Below are positions 1-26,797 of a stretch of DNA of 64,000 nt, piece after piece (position 1 is the stretch's first letter; each line of letters starts with the position of its first letter). Where the stretch lies: assembly GCF_037038585.1 (NCBI RefSeq), contig NC_092523.1:26975501-27039500 (forward strand). Direction: 5' to 3'. Source of the stretch: Patagioenas fasciata (taxonomy: Eukaryota; Chordata; Aves; Columbiformes; Columbidae). The position numbers and the translations under genes are program-made. The notes beneath the pieces were generated by a model. That model was not told the origin of the DNA. It made no database searches and worked only from the letters and a program-made list of their open reading frames with translations.

Positions 1-1260
1 GTGTTTGCAGTATCAGGACCCTCTCTCACAGAATCATTGGTCCTGTGTCTAGAGAGAGAAGTATTTTCTAGGCATTTCACTTAACGGTTCAAAGTAATGA
101 ATAAATTGGAAGATCATCAAGATCATTAAAACACTCATCAAGAAGGAAGACATCCTAAAACACCACTGAAATAATCTGCTGCCATTTATTTCCTTCACAT
201 TTCCCTGTATTTCATCTGTTTCTTTTCCCTAGCCCTTTCTATAGCTGCATTCATTTTTTCTACCGCTGCTTACTGGATTTTGCTCTTGTTATGACTGCAC
301 ACACATCTCCATTTCCTCTTGATGGCTTGATGCTTCTAATATTATATTTTGAAACATCATCTTGTGCATTTTGTGCTTCATTGCTATTATAAAAATGTTA
401 GGTTCCTGTAAAACTAAAAGCAGAGAATAGATTTTTTGGAGGACAGATAAAATTGTGGAGATTTGTATTTTGCTTGCTCAAACGCCGTTCTGCCTTTCAG
501 GAAACATTTTTAGGAGTTGCCTTTGCTTTGTGTGGTGCTTTTCTGCAGTGACAGCAGGCAGTGGTTTAGTGGCTATTTTAAAATCTAATAGTACTGTACA
601 TTACAAAGAGTACAATAGTGTTTTGCACAGCAACACGTCTTAGAAAAAAATATGAAAAAAACACAAGCAAATAAATAAAACAACAACAAACAAACCCAAG
701 ATGACATTTCTAGTTTCTGCCCTTTGTTGCAGCAACCTCTTCTTGGACAATTCTTCAACATCACAACTCCGGGCCACTCACTCTTCTGTTAAAAAACCCA
801 CAAATACACACACATAAATTTTGGATATTAATTAGTAATCATATGAGATGGCAAAGTACTTTTTTTGAAACAAAATCATATTTATTTTCACTTGATTTAC
901 TAGATTTGTTATTTACAATATTGCTTTCCAGTTACTCTCTAGTACATGTATCATATATTAAACAATCAAAAAATATATTTCTATGATCATTTCTTTTTTT
1001 TTTCACTTTTGCTACCTTCTCAATACAAATGTTTTTCTTTAAGCTGTAAGACTTTCAAAACACCATTATTGCAGTCATCTACCTGTTAGCTTGATTTTTT
1101 ATTGCATTATCAGCCATTAGGCAAATAAAAGGTAAGCCATATAATCTAATTTTGCTAATGGAACTTAATGTAATTCTAGGCAATCTAAAAATAAGTAAAT
1201 AACCCCATGCCTGTCCAACAACCATAAACATGCTGTAATAGGTCTACCTGAAAATACATC
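1..1260 (-). other. YIPF7 3' UTR and downstream flank
   Basis: No exon of another gene is visible. Reading on the minus strand from the YIPF7 stop, AATAAA-type signals appear at 1103-1098 and at 887-882, so the 3' UTR probably ends a few hundred bases below the stop. The rest is AT-rich sequence with short A and T tracts and no recognised repeat. Confidence 0.5.
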
Positions 1261-12931
<11,671 letters not shown>

Positions 12932-15900
12932 TCTGGTTGGAAAAAAATGTTGTAAGTATTGATAAAATAGCCTTTGGAACAAGCCAGTATCTATGTTTTG
13001 AACTGTCCTACACTGAAATGAAAACAATAAACCTTAAAGCCACAAGCTCAAAAGAATCATTCCATAGAAACTCATGATAATTTGGATGTGACAAAAAAGG
13101 ACTCTTTATTTTTATAACGAGAGAAATGAATCTTCTTTTATCATTAATTACTGTATATTAATTTATAAGTTGTATACAAGACTTCCTGTCTTGTTAGTTT
13201 TAGCAAAAATAACTTACATAATTTCGGAAGATATATATCAAGTAACTATTGTTTCAAACAGTTCATTTTCCTTCTTTAAGGAATAATTGTGGCCATGTCT
13301 GAATGCTTAGAATTTAATGTTTTTAAAAATATTTTGGATTTCAAAATAAATCACTATCTTCAGCTATTTGTGCTTTGCACCACTATATATGACCACCATA
13401 AAAAACTGGAAAAATACAAATATAGTCACAGAATTTGTGATTTGTGTTTAAGAACACAATAGCTGGTATATCAGGAGTACCAGATAAGCGTTCTCATTGG
13501 TTAGCTACACGATTTTGAAGAGGACAGCGTACTGTATGATCAATTGGATAGTAAAAAAAATACAGCAAGAATGAAGACACGTCTTTCAGTCTTGTTGACC
13601 TATGGTTCTGCTCCATAGGTACAGACTGATTAGATTGAAAAAGGAACAACTTTTCTGTCTTTCTTTCTACATTGCAACTAACCTAGTATGGGGTCACGCC
13701 TGCTTTTGTAATTATTTGAATTTTGCACGCCTGGGGCCCATTTCACATACTTTGCATGTAGACAGGACTGATTGTCTCAGTCAAAAATAAACAACATAAG
13801 AAATGAAGCACATTGTTTCTGTAAAGCATCAAATACCTTTTGGCATTATAGTGTAATTCAAATTGCAAAGATAATTTTATTGATTCTTAGATTTGGTCTA
13901 GGTGCTTCTTATATTATTAGCATGGCTGACTACAAATCCAGAAAACTGCTTCAAATTTGCCAGGTCTACCAAGACAAGCAATTCCATGGCTTGAGTAAGA
14001 GCAGCCACAAGATTAAGGGCTGACTCTGTTTCACTTCAGTGTTACCTTTATGCTGAGCCACCGGCATCAAAGACATTACACCTGCTCAGAGCAGCACGCG
14101 GGTTCAGGGAGTCCCCAGCCACCAATGGGTTGAGGCTGGAGGGGTCTCTGGGATCACCCGGTCCAACCCCCTGCCCAGAGCAGGGCCATTAAGCAGGATG
14201 CTCAGGGCTGTGTCCAACTGGGTTTTGAAAAACCTGGTTTTGTCATCTTTGCTCCCTCCCATCAGGTAGTTATATTTACTGAGGAGATACCCCTGAGCCC
14301 TCTCTCTTCACATCTAAAATTTCTCAGTGATTTAGGGAAAGGCCTGAGCAGGATTTGTCTGTAAATGCACAGACATATCCATGTGTTTCACCACTTGGCT
14401 GACATTTCTGTAGTTAAGCTCCTAAAACACACAGAGAAGTTATGTAACTTCTGACTGATAACCACAACCATATCCAATTTACTTAGATTATCATGTGAGA
14501 TATTAATCTCTTCTAACACTTCCTGTTTTCTCCACTTTTGCCGTCTTTTCCAACTTTCCAAATGTCATTGGCAAAATACACTTTTCACCTCACAGTTACA
14601 CTCAATTATCTCTGCGTTTATCAAGGACACACTGCTTATGGAAAATAACATTGTATGTCTCTTCACAAGCTAAAAATTATCAAGATTAGTACTTCATCAG
14701 GGACCTTGAAATGCTGCAATTTCTACAATGTATCCCATAAACAGACTAATCTGAGGGGACACAACTTCTTAATTTAGCTACAGCGTTCAAAGTAGAAGTT
14801 ATATAATATTATTTTCTTAACTGCTGGCCAATCATGCAGGATTTCCAAATTTGGAAGAGAAATTGTTTTTACTCTATAAATATTAATTAATGCAAATTAG
14901 TTGTATTAAGCTATGTCCTGTGGTTTTATTTGGAATTGCATACCAGTTATGCACTTGTTCAATAAAGACTTTACATGGAATATTAAAAAAAAAAAAAAAG
15001 TGGGTACTTCTACCCCAATAGTTCATTTCCAGTAAGGCTTTAAGATTCTTTGCTGCCACTATCAGAAATGAAATAATTACTTAACCAGGTATGCTACAAT
15101 CTGTGTAGTAGAAAGATACACTTATTTTCCAAAAGAATTTGGAGATAAGTTTACTTACTTTTTAAGATATTTTATGAAAACTCCAGTCTGTTGAGTTTAC
15201 ATGTTGGAGAACACCTAAAATATCCTCTTGCTTCAGCAGAGATGAGCTTAGTGCTATTTATAAGATTCTAAATTTGATCTTCGAACAGATGCATATGAAG
15301 GAAAAAAAACCCACAACCTGTCAATATCATGGCCAGCATTTAGCAAGAACTAACAACAATAAGCAGAAGAGGACAGGAATCTTCGAGGAAAGCAGGACAA
15401 AATGAACAAATACTGTTCTATAAATTTCAACTCAATAATCTAGATTATAGTTTAGAGCTTTTTTCTTAAGTAGGCATTTATAACAGTCCTGGTGGAGCCC
15501 TCATGAGCAGGGCTCATGTTAGGTATTTTCAAGTTTTTACCATAAGTAATACCTGTTAAATGAGCTGGGTAAATACATTTACTCGGGTATACTTTGCTAG
15601 CCAGATGTTTCCGTGGTGCAGACTATGGGACACATGGAGCTCTAGAGCTGCTCCTTGTGGCTGGCTCATTTCAACCTAATTTATTTTCTAACAAGATCCG
15701 TAGTTGGGAAAGGTAACCACTGATGACCTACATTTTTACAAAACATTTTATTTGATTTTGTTTCAATAAATATAGAACCATCACTGCTTAATGGGACAAC
15801 CATTATACTGATATTAAGTAAGTGCCATCTAATGTCTTTCAAATGAAATTGTAAAGGAGATGAGGATTTCTACTGGTGTCTTGCAGGACAGAAGCTTTAT

Positions 15901-18900
15901 AAACTTTGTCTAGAAGATACTTTGAAGCAAAATCTACCAACCAGGAACAATCACAGGGTGATTTTACCCAAATCTGTAGGGCAAAATAGATGACAAACAA
16001 TAAAAAGATCCTTGAAGCTCTTAGTCAACAGTAAAATAAAACTCAGAACAAAAAAGGTTGAAAATTTCCACAGTGACAACAGTAGTTGACCAAAAGAGAA
16101 GTTTCCCAGCACTGCTAGCAAGTTTCCTGTGTTGGACATCTGATGATCAGATGAGATATTATATTTTAGTTCAGGTGGGCAATTAATTCAGTAGTGTTCC
16201 ATGACACTTGTTTATCAAAGGCTACAAACTAGATAGCACAGGTTCTTTCTAGTCTTAAAGACTACAAATAGAAAATTAATTTTCTCAGGGGCAGGCTTGA
16301 AGACTAACCAAACCATCTGGAGGTGAAAAAAATTATATGGCTGAAAACAATCAGAGAGGGGCTAAGAAAAACATATGCCCATGGTCACAATAGATATGGC
16401 AAATATTAAATGCTGAAGTTTGGTGTGGAAAGAGCACGCAGTAGATATTTACTGGTACAAGTCAGGAGACTGAGCAAAGGTGTGCCTGAGCCTCAGGTAT
16501 CTGTCCATCACTGACACACCACATTAGAGAAGGCTGTCAGGTATGAGAAAAAAAGGAAAAAAATTAATTGTTACACCTAATGGCTTTAGAACAGAATGTA
16601 ACCTCACTTTACTTGACTGGCAGGTAGACAGGATGTTAATAACATGGAAAAATTGATTTCAATGAGGTCTAATAATCAAAAATGAAAATGAGACTTGAAG
16701 CCAATGAGTGTAAAAAAGATGAGCAGGGTTTATGAAAAATATGAAAATTTCTACAAAAAATAAAACCTTTTCTCTAAACTAAACTGCTAGGCTTGTTTTA
16801 CTCACTTTTTCCATCTTTCCTGAAAAGGAAAGTAAACAAAGCAGGAAAAAATGAAATATCATCAGTTTTCATAAGCTTACATTTTCATTTTCAGTTTTTT
16901 TTACAAAATGTCATTAAAACACTTTTTTTTTTTTAAGAAAAAAAAAAAAAAAGAAAAAACAGGATACCACAAGATTAAATGGGATAAGACAGAAAAGACT
17001 ATAGAATTCTGGCTACAGAATCAGTTATATAAGCCTGTATTTGTTACTCAACATTAACTGAAGACTATGATGAACCCATTAGAGAAAATCATAAATTATT
17101 CTATGGTTTTTTTCAAATGTAAAAATTAATCACATTTAGGATTGATTCAGTAAGCCTTAAGCTTAATCACTTACATTTAAAGGCCTCATTAATTATTTTA
17201 TAAGTGGGACATTATTAAAATATGTTACTAAAGAAGATAATAAAATTCAATTGTAAAGAAATTTACCATTTACTACTTCTATGAAATATTTTTTCCAAAT
17301 TGATTATTTACACTATATAAAGTGTCTGCTAAATTAATTTTATGCATATAAGCTTCAGACACATCTAGTGTAACACCCTAATCCTTTCCTATTACAAGTC
17401 TTCAGAGACTGTGTAAGAGGCCAAAAAAAAAAAAGTGAAATCCAAAGCTCTTACTGTTTTCCTTTTTTCTGCTGAACAATTTTGCTAGACTTGAACAAAC
17501 AAGGGAGAAGTTATGGGTTCCTGTATGAATAGTTTTACTTCTTAATGCCCACTAGCAGTCCACAACACCATTCCACTGTTAGGAATTACTAGGAAAGGAA
17601 ACAACAATAAAACAGAGATCATCATTATACCCCTGCATAAATCTGTGATTCACTGACAACTTGAATGTTGTGAGCAGTTCTAGCTCCCCTATCTCAGAAA
17701 GTGTTTAGCAGAATAGTGACACGCTGAGTGAAGGGTAGGGGAGTTGTGAAGAATGTCCAGGTCAGCAAGGAGTCCTCGGGCTGAGAGAACAACAGTTAGT
17801 AGTGGCTTACAAAATTATGAGTAGCATGGACTGGTGGGTAGGGATAAACTGTTGACTCTTTCTTCTGAAAGAAGAAGAAAACCCACAAAGCGTTGGTATT
17901 AGGTTCAAAGCAAAGTAACAAAAGGTTGATGGGTGACAGACCTGTGTAACTCCTCACCAAAGGCAGTTATACATGTTGAATATTTATATAGATCTGGAAT
18001 AAGTCCATGAAAGATAAATCCACCAAGATTTATTAAATGCATAGGAACAGTATGCAGGTAAAGAAGTCCATGAAGTAGTAATAGTAGAAGATTAGGAAAA
18101 TATTTGTCTGAAACATTAACATTCTTCCCTATGCATTCAATGCCTGTCATTGCTGAAGAGAAGTCTTTCTGTTTTGACTTATATGGCCATTCATGTTCTT
18201 TATGTTTGTGAAGGAGCAAAACAACCCAAAAGAACTTGTATGTATAGGAAACAAAGGTTTTTCTGTAATAAAAAGGACATTAATATCTTAATTTTAATTT
18301 ATTTTTTTTTTTTTTCTCCCCATATCCTTTCTGTTGGGTCAGTCTAGTGGAGTTTCTTTCAAATCTTCTTGTGGAGAGATCAAAATATAAAGGCATATAA
18401 AGTCCAACACACACACTCCAGGAGACCTCAATTTGAAATAAAAATACATCATGATTAAGAAGGAAGAAAAGAAAAATAAAACTTTTTTTCTTGAAGTACA
18501 CTCATCTGCAGTGTAGGTATCTAATTATATTGGCTTATCCTTGTATTAAATTAATAGAACATAATTTCCAGGAACAGTGAAACAAAAGTTAACATACATA
18601 AAATACAACATTTTTTTACTGTTTTGTAGAGCTTTTACTCAAAAGTTTGTGAAGTGTTTTATGCAGGAAGTTGGGATTGTTGTGGTTTTACAATTGAAAA
18701 GAGACTTCAGGCAACCTTTTTAAACTCACTGAGCCAGCAATATAGATCGGAATGAAATTTTAAAGTCCTCAGATCTAGGACAAATTTTTTTCTCCTTTCT
18801 TAGAAATGTTCTGTGGCAAGCCTTATATGACTATGGACAAGACTAAAAATAAAATGTAATCTTATTTGAATGAACACAATAAAGATATTAAATAGTTGAG

Positions 18901-21900
18901 AAGTGTGCTGCATAATACGTACTTTTCACAGGGCTCCTAGTGGAGTAAAAAAGACTACAACACCTCATCCTGTGTAATCATATCGTTCTTCCAAAACGGG
19001 GTGGGACAGGAGAGTTGGTAACATTTCAGCAATAAAACTTTTTCTGTGTGGAGGTCATAAAGCTCTTAAGGACAAACTGTAATTACTTCTTTAGAATAAG
19101 CACACACAGGCTCTGTGAACTATAAAGGTTTCAGAAGAGCAGCTTCAGCATTTTATGTGAATAACCTATGGATCACAAGCTGCCTAAAGGGAATGTTAAC
19201 TACAGAAAGTAAGTTTTACTTTTTGTAAAAGCACATAGATGAATTTGGCATCCTTAGAGAGCTTCTCAGGAAAAATTTCAGCTCCCTTCCTATACCTAGA
19301 GCAATCATGTACAGAGAAGTGTAGCCAGGCTTGGAGCCAGATAAAGAGCAGAAAAAAGTTGCTGGTGATTTGTAAAACATACAGTATATCTCTGGAGATA
19401 TTGTAGCTTTGCTCATGTAATTTTACATATATATGAGTTGCATAGGATAGAAATGTTAAACTAGGATAAAAGTATAAGGTAAAAGCCTTTACTGGTTGTC
19501 ATTATTCTGCTTCCACAGGAGAGAAGGAAAGGGAAGAGAAAATAAATCTAAATCTTGGAAATAAACCTAAATCACCAGAGAAAGGCCTTACTAATAATTA
19601 ATCTGGGCCTTCTAATGAATTTCTATTTAGCTGAGTACATCCTGACCTTGACAAAAGTCAGACAGATGCCACATGGATCCTGCAAATCACTACTAGGAAG
19701 AAAAGGGACAGCAGCACAGGTTCTAGTCCCTTGAGCAGCAAAATCTACCACTGCAAACAAGCCCTTTCTGGTCCCTGCCCAATTTGAATAGGAAAAAGAT
19801 ATATGAACCACATTCGTCTGAAAGCAAATTCCACAGACTGACACAATGTTGGATGGCAAAATGGAGTGACAGGGATCTGCAAATTCAGGATTCATCCCAG
19901 CTGAGGTCATCCAGGGTACAAGCTTGTCATGACACAGGGTGTACACTCAGTCGTAATCCAAGCAACAGATTAGTGCTGTAGCCTACACTGTAATTAAAGG
20001 CCTTAGATAAAGATCTTGTTGCTTACAAATTTGTAAAATCTTAAGTATTTGGGCTTAGACTCTCCATGCCTTTTATTTCCAAGTGAAGAAAATTCTGTGA
20101 AAAAAATGCTAGCTGTTTTCTGAGGATCATTTTAGGGGAAGAAAAAAAAAATATATATATATATTTATATATGGTTTACAAAATAAAGTATTTGATCAAG
20201 TAAGAAAATGAATTAACAGAATTAACTTGATAGTTGTAAAGAGAATCTCACTCCCAATGCTTTCAAACTTTTCAGACTTCACAGTTAACATTTGCTTAGC
20301 CCAGGTTTTATGTGTTGTTACGCTATATCACAGTAGGCATTATAAGAGATGGAGGTAGAAACAAGATAAAATTCATTGGCTAAAAGCCAACAGCTGAAGT
20401 TCAACAAACATGGGGTCGAGGAATTTTCTCCTCTTAACATAGAAAAGATCCATGGTAGAATAACTAAATAGCAAATAAATACTACAACTATAGGTGTACA
20501 AATATCAGAGCCCAAAATTCTAATGGGTGAATTGCTTTTGGAAGTTCTTACTAAAATGGTACTATTCCTTATTAACTTTACTTTAGCATTAAGTTAAGGA
20601 GAAAAATAAAAAAAAAAAAAATTAAAACAGTTTTGCTAGAATAACTAAGAAAAGAAAAAATGTAGAAGTTTTATGGCAAGGTTTACCAGAACACTTGCTG
20701 TGTATCAGTCAATTTCTTTAAAAAAAAAAATTCTTTCTGAAAGACAAAAAAGCCTGTCATGAATTGTATTGTTAAACAGTTCTTACTTAATGCTATAGAT
20801 TGAAGGAGTACCCAGAAATATATAAAGTACTTTTCAAACAGAGACATTCATTTATCTGGCTGGAAAAGTCATGCAACATAGATATTGCTAGCTCATGAGA
20901 AACTTATATAGACTCAAAAGTTAAGCACAATGCTACAGAAGCCACGTATCCTTCAATTGCCATAGAAACTAAAAAGTAGGGATAAAACTGTAATTCACAA
21001 GATACCATGTTTTAAAACCCAAATCCTCAAAGTTGTCCTTCTGGAATACTTAAATACTTATGTATAATATAAGCAATCCTTTCTGCTCTGCTCAGAAACA
21101 TTTTCTTTACTTGCAACTCTTCTTAGGTAATAACCATCAAAAAGATTTAATTGTCCTTTCTCCACAGCTGGATGGATCTAGCTTTATAATACAGACTTAT
21201 TAATGAGAGAGAAAAGCAATTAAAATTTCGATTAATGACCTGATCTATGTCTGGAGGGAATTTAATCGAAATAGCAAGGAACATGGATTTTGTTTCTCCA
21301 GCTATAGTTCATATGCCCTGCTGAATTACTGTTTTCATCCTCAGAACTGTCCCATAGATTTGGACCTCATGTTTAAACACCTACAAAGTGCTAAATTACC
21401 TTTCTTGCTTCCAGCACATAAGAAGTCAAGAAGAGATCGTGAGACACTACAGTTAAAGAGGATGTAACAAATGGCAACAAAAACTATGAAAAGGACCGAG
21501 GCTGGGATTGTCCAAGCTGGAGAGAAGGCAAAGTGGGGCAGGACCAAGGGCAAGGGGAATACACTGCCAGTCCTGCATGCTCCCAGAAACGGCACCTTCT
21601 GCTACCGCTGCTGAAGGAAAAGTACTGGGCTGGGCAAACCATTCATCTCACCCAATGAAGTGTCATTTATATTCCTAATGCTTTCAGCTATTCTGGTAAG
21701 TTATCTTACAGCATACATCTAATCAATCAAAAGATAGAAGTGAGATATGTCTATTGAGTTACATAAGGTTTTATTCTATTAGATGTATGCAGAAATTAAA
21801 ATAAGGTCACGTTTTGTGGATAATGCAATTAGCTATATTAACCAATACATACGTCCTCTTTGATTTTCTCAACTTCAAGAAATAATAGAGTCCCCATAAA

Positions 21901-24900
21901 TCTCCAGCTTCCTGATACCGTTATATGCTATATTTACGAAATATGCACCACACTGCAAGGTTTCACAGATGCTTTTTTGAGAAAAAACCTAGCAGCCCCC
22001 TGTTCATTATAGTGTTGACGTATATCATATGGTTGCGAAAGTGTCTGAGATAGCAGCAAAGAAATATGAAACTTAAGATTTGTACTACAGAAGTCCATCA
22101 GATATGTTCTGCATGGGCAACCGCATTGCCAAGCACACAGGCCATGTAAACACAGGTTGGCTAGCCTTCCCTTTTCTAGAAGAACCTAAACTCATGCATC
22201 TTACACTTTGGTAAAGTCACTTTCTAAACCTCTTAGTATTACTGTTCCTGTCCTCTGGAGCTTCCACATTTGGTCAGAAACCTTTTGAAGCTGTGCTGCT
22301 CCAAGCAGAACATGAGTTCTGAGAAAATGTTATTTCTTTGCGAGGCCTGTCGTAGGAAAGTACTGAGTCCTTGAGACATCCACATTGAGGGAAGCAGAAC
22401 GACTGCAGTATTGCATTTCTACAATACTCCTGGTTAATGCAATTGTGACTCTGACTGTTTTCGTGACTACCAAATATGAAGGAAGAGTTAACTTCAGAGA
22501 GCAGTTGGGCAGCAGAGTGGAATGGACCCAACTATATAAGACAAAAGACCTTGGAGTGGGGAGAAAAGGGGCGAAGAAAAAAATGGGCCTAGGATAGACC
22601 TCTGTAATCCAGAACACCAACAAACATCATGCTTGCTGTCCAAAGAGTCACCGGGCAGTCAATGAAGACAGAAGCCATGCTGGTTAAACAAACCATGAGT
22701 CATAGAAGGGAAGGTATAAGTAAAAAATAATCCAGAAATGAAAAAAAAAAAAAAATGCAAATACAGACACTTGCTAAGAGAGTTGTATAGCAGAGTTAAA
22801 GATGGTACATGCTGAATTTTTAATGTTTCTGGGGAATGAAATCCAGTCCTTAGGAGAAAAAGGCTACAATCATATCGATCCATTAGGTGATTACATTAAA
22901 AATAATATTTATTATACAGAACAGTTAATTTCTGTCAAAATATAAACCACAAATATTTATGTATGTATGTTACATGATAACAAGGTTGAGCTTTTTACAT
23001 TCTAATAGCAATACCAGAAAATGCTGCAGAGTTTGATACTAAAAATAATTGTCCCCAGATAATTTGCATATAAAACTTTCAAGAGTGCTGCCCAAAAAGC
23101 TCTGTGCACCACTAGCACTGCTTTTCAGTAACTCTGGAAATACTCTGACAGTTCCAGAACAGTGATAGAGAGCAAATGTGTTTTAGTTTTTAAAGGGGGC
23201 AATTATAGACCTGTCAGCTGGATGTCAATCATTTGCAAAATAATAGAATGGATGCTACAGGATTATAATTAAGAATTAAGGAGGATAACATAATTAATGC
23301 AAATCAATCTGGATGTGTGAAAAAATATATCCCATCAAAGTAACTTCATTTCTTATTTAAAATGAGGTTACAAGTTAGGTTGACATGTGGTAGATAACAC
23401 TCTCAATCTAAAATATTTAGATTTCTATATGGTATGTGACTTTGATATCAGACATACAATATTTGATGAAGAAGTTGCAAAAAAAACTTTTACACTGCAC
23501 ATCAAATGGATTAGTCTACTTGTTAAGTCTCAACCACATGGTGAAAGGAAATGACCATCAAGTACTTGTGTTTCTAGTAGAAGTCTGACAGAATTTTTCC
23601 TTGGCTGTATAAATTTTAAGAATTCTGCCTAGTACCTCTGGGAAACAAACTTATTTCTAATAGACTTAAAAATAAGGTAAAGACTGAGGATTTTTTCAGA
23701 TAATGAAAAGGACAAGTCACTGATGCAAAGCCATCTGACTTGTATAATTTCATAAGGTGGGCATAACAAAACCAAGTATTTATGATGTAGCCAAAGTCAA
23801 GTCACATATTTTGGAACAAAGAAAGCAATCTCTTCTTACATGGCGGCAGCATCAGTTTCAGAAACCTTGCAGAAAAACAATTATTTTTGAGCACATAAAT
23901 AGGTAAATAATGAGAAAGTGAAGGCTATGCTACTAGCATTTTCTCATTAAAAATCATTTATAGAGAATGACGAAAGCATCATAGGAAAATAAATTAATTG
24001 GGAAATAAAGAAAGAAAAACAATAAAAGAAATGTAATTCCATCTACCCAACCTCAGGGAATTTAGCTTGGCTTACAAAGAGATTAAGGGAGGTCTATGGA
24101 TCAGGTAAGAACTTATGCAGGACAGAAACCTTCATGATGGTCTTTTCAGTCTCGGCAATAGGCAGCTGATAATAGAGTAATTCATATTAAATAGAGAAAT
24201 AAATCCACTTTTTAAAAGATTTAAAACCAGGCAGCTCTTAAGAGTCATCGTCCCATGTGGAAAAAGATTCTGTATCACTGACAGCCTTCTAAATCAAGAC
24301 TCTTTGCTTTTTATTAATAATAACATTCTAGTGCAAAGAAGAATTCAATCCAGAAACTCTTAGAAACTTTATTACATACACATGAATCATAAAGGGTATC
24401 TTCCATTTTTTGGTCTTTCTATCCAGATATATATGACACTTTTTCAGTGTTTTGAAATGTCTAGACTGAACTTTAGTTCAGGGTCATACCTCCTATAAGA
24501 CAATTTATGTAATTAAATCTATGCTTTATAATAGATCACTTACAAAATATCCTTGAAAATTTGGAACATTCCTGTAAAACTAATTGGATAATACAAGTGT
24601 AAAATCATACTTTAAAATGCCATGTTTCTATTCAGAAGATATCTCATTAGAAATAAAACTCATCATTAATCTCTACTGTTCAAGCATTTTTCTTAATACG
24701 CAGTTTGTTAAAATGATGCAACCTGTTAAATATGTTTGAACTATTTTGTAAACACAAATCAACCTACATCCCTTTTCTGCTCTATTTTTAAGGCGAGAAA
24801 TACATATGTGTCTTCTATTATGTCAGCTTGGCTACAACTGAAATGTCAGGCCATCATCACAACAAAGTGCCAAGAAATCAAAGTTTAAGCAGCATTTTCA

Positions 24901-26640
24901 AGCCCAATTGGAGAAGAGCTTGACATATTACAATAACGTGACCTGTGAAAGTTAAGGAAAGGCTCCAAAACAGAAACTCACCATCAGCCTGAAGCAAAAT
25001 ACTGACTGCAGCCACTGCTGTCCCTTTGTATCGTTCTGCCTTTATCGTAACTTTGGTTAAGAAAGGTCTAGAGCAGACACAATGACAATGTGGACATTGC
25101 ATTTGGCATTTTTTTTGATTGTAGAAGAAAAAAAAAGGGGTGGGGAGAGGAAAAGAGGAGAAGGAAAAAATAAAATAAGGGGGGAAAAGGGGATAAAAAG
25201 GAAAAAGGATTTGCTAGTTTTTGTCCTCCCAAGAACAATAAGGGCTTATCAAACTCAGATAATCTGAGGAAAACCGGATGACTCATATCCTGGCTAAGAA
25301 ACTGGCAGACTAGGTTAGTTAATAGGGCTGTGTGTGCAGGTACCTCACTCTGCCATTCAGACACATATTTAGAAGATGACTGTTGGAGACTTGTCCTATA
25401 ATATGTTTAGTTTAGGAGATCCAAGGCTGAAATTAATTAACCTTGGGTTTGGTTTGTGGTGGTTTTTTTTTGGTTGTTTTTTTTTTTTTTTCAGGGTAAA
25501 TATTGTCCTTTTAATTCAGTTCATTACTGTGCCATGTAAAATCTGTGAATTTTGCTTGGGACAATACATTTTACAGAAAAGGGAAAGTTCTGCTAATGTT
25601 ATTTTAATGAAGTCGCTCCTTTTTAGCATCTGCTGGCAGCAGCATTTCCCTGTGACAGGAAGGGGTTTTGTCATGGATAAACCATTTCCACAGTAACTGC
25701 TTGCAGAGAATACAAATCTGTGATTTCATGTACCCATGCTTGTGTTACAGATATCCTCACAAATGAGATAAAGTAGACCACCCACTTTTTTTTTTTTTTT
25801 TTTTTTTTAATACCACCATGGAATCTTGTTCTATTTCTACATTTCCACAGTTTCACAGTGCTACCAAAGATTGCTTCCAAACGAGGTGCGTTGCTGATGG
25901 AACAGCAAATAGTACACTCTCTGTTGTGTTTTGCAGACAACATGATCACCGATCTGCTCAGCGTTGTGGGTGCATCTATCTATAGATTACACCAACAAAC
26001 TTTAGCTGCATTTTATCAGTTCACATTTTACTATTGGGGAAATGCTTCTTTACCTTTTATATTATTCACAGCCTTATGGCATGCCATTCCATCCTGTGCA
26101 ACTGTCACACTCAGCGAAGTTCAGCAGATGACTGCAGAATGCTCACTTGGACAGTTTTGTCAGTTTATGGGAACACTTACAGCATGTCAAGTAGGGAACA
26201 CGTTCATTTTTATTGAACACAACTGCCAGGTAATAACACAGAACACTGACTGATTTGCAATTATGATAGAATTACATCGTCTGCAACTCAAATGATTATT
26301 GATAGGACATTAAATGCTGCGTCCAGGTGTAGCCATAAGAAGATACTTGGCAATCAGAAAAAAAATTCACACTCACATTTTGTTTTCACATTTTCAGTCA
26401 TGAATCTGTAAGTATTTGAGTTTACCATTTTATGTGTTTTGCTTCCATGTTGCTAATGACAGGTACGTTTAATTTATCCTCATTGTAACTAATGGCTTTT
26501 GAAGTACATGAAACGTTAGTTGTGCACATACATCCATCACATTTTGACACGTAAATGGATCGTTTGAAAACCCATGTTTATGCTACTGATCTGCTGTCCC
26601 GTAAATACTTCAACACCCATCATCCTGCTCGAGGGCACAA
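12932..26640. other. Gene-free stretch upstream of YIPF7 and GUF1
   Basis: No exon with recognisable homology was found on either strand. The stretch is AT-rich with many homopolymer runs, for example 16921-16951 and 20142-20175, the latter ending in an AT repeat. It contains one CR1 scrap (14127-14236). Isolated frames of up to 131 codons (25858-26250) look like chance. YIPF7 5' untranslated exons could lie here but cannot be identified from sequence alone. Confidence 0.55.
14127..14236 (-). mobile_element. CR1 LINE 3' fragment
   Basis: The plus strand reads GGGTTGAGGCTGGAGGGGTC, then a block containing GGTCCAACCCCCTGCCCAGA and a variant of CAGGGCTGTGTCCAACTGGG. This is the reverse complement of the conserved CR1 3' region seen across bird genomes. 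About 110 bp survives and no coding part remains. Confidence 0.8.
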
Positions 26641-26684
26641 TCTCCCCCCAACCCCCCTCCTACACCCTCGCGGAGCTCTGACCA

Positions 26685-26713
26685 CTTCCGGCCTTGCCTG
26701 GGAGCGCTTCCGG
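26685..26713 (+). promoter_or_regulatory. Paired ETS/GABP-type sites
   Basis: Two copies of CTTCCGG in the same orientation, 22 bp apart start to start, about 250-280 bp before the GUF1 ATG. Tandem ETS sites are classic GABP (NRF-2) targets. Use in this promoter is inferred. Confidence 0.5.
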
Positions 26714-26797
26714 CGCATGAGGTGTTGCGTTTCGCGGGGAGGCTGCTTGCAGGCGCCTCGTGCCGTGGGAGTCCGCCGCCTCCCGCGCGTGCGGCGG

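Noticed and set aside
21341-21595. 84-codon minus-strand ORF with a hydrophobic stretch
   Set aside because: No recognised family, no paired exons and no promoter context; likely chance.
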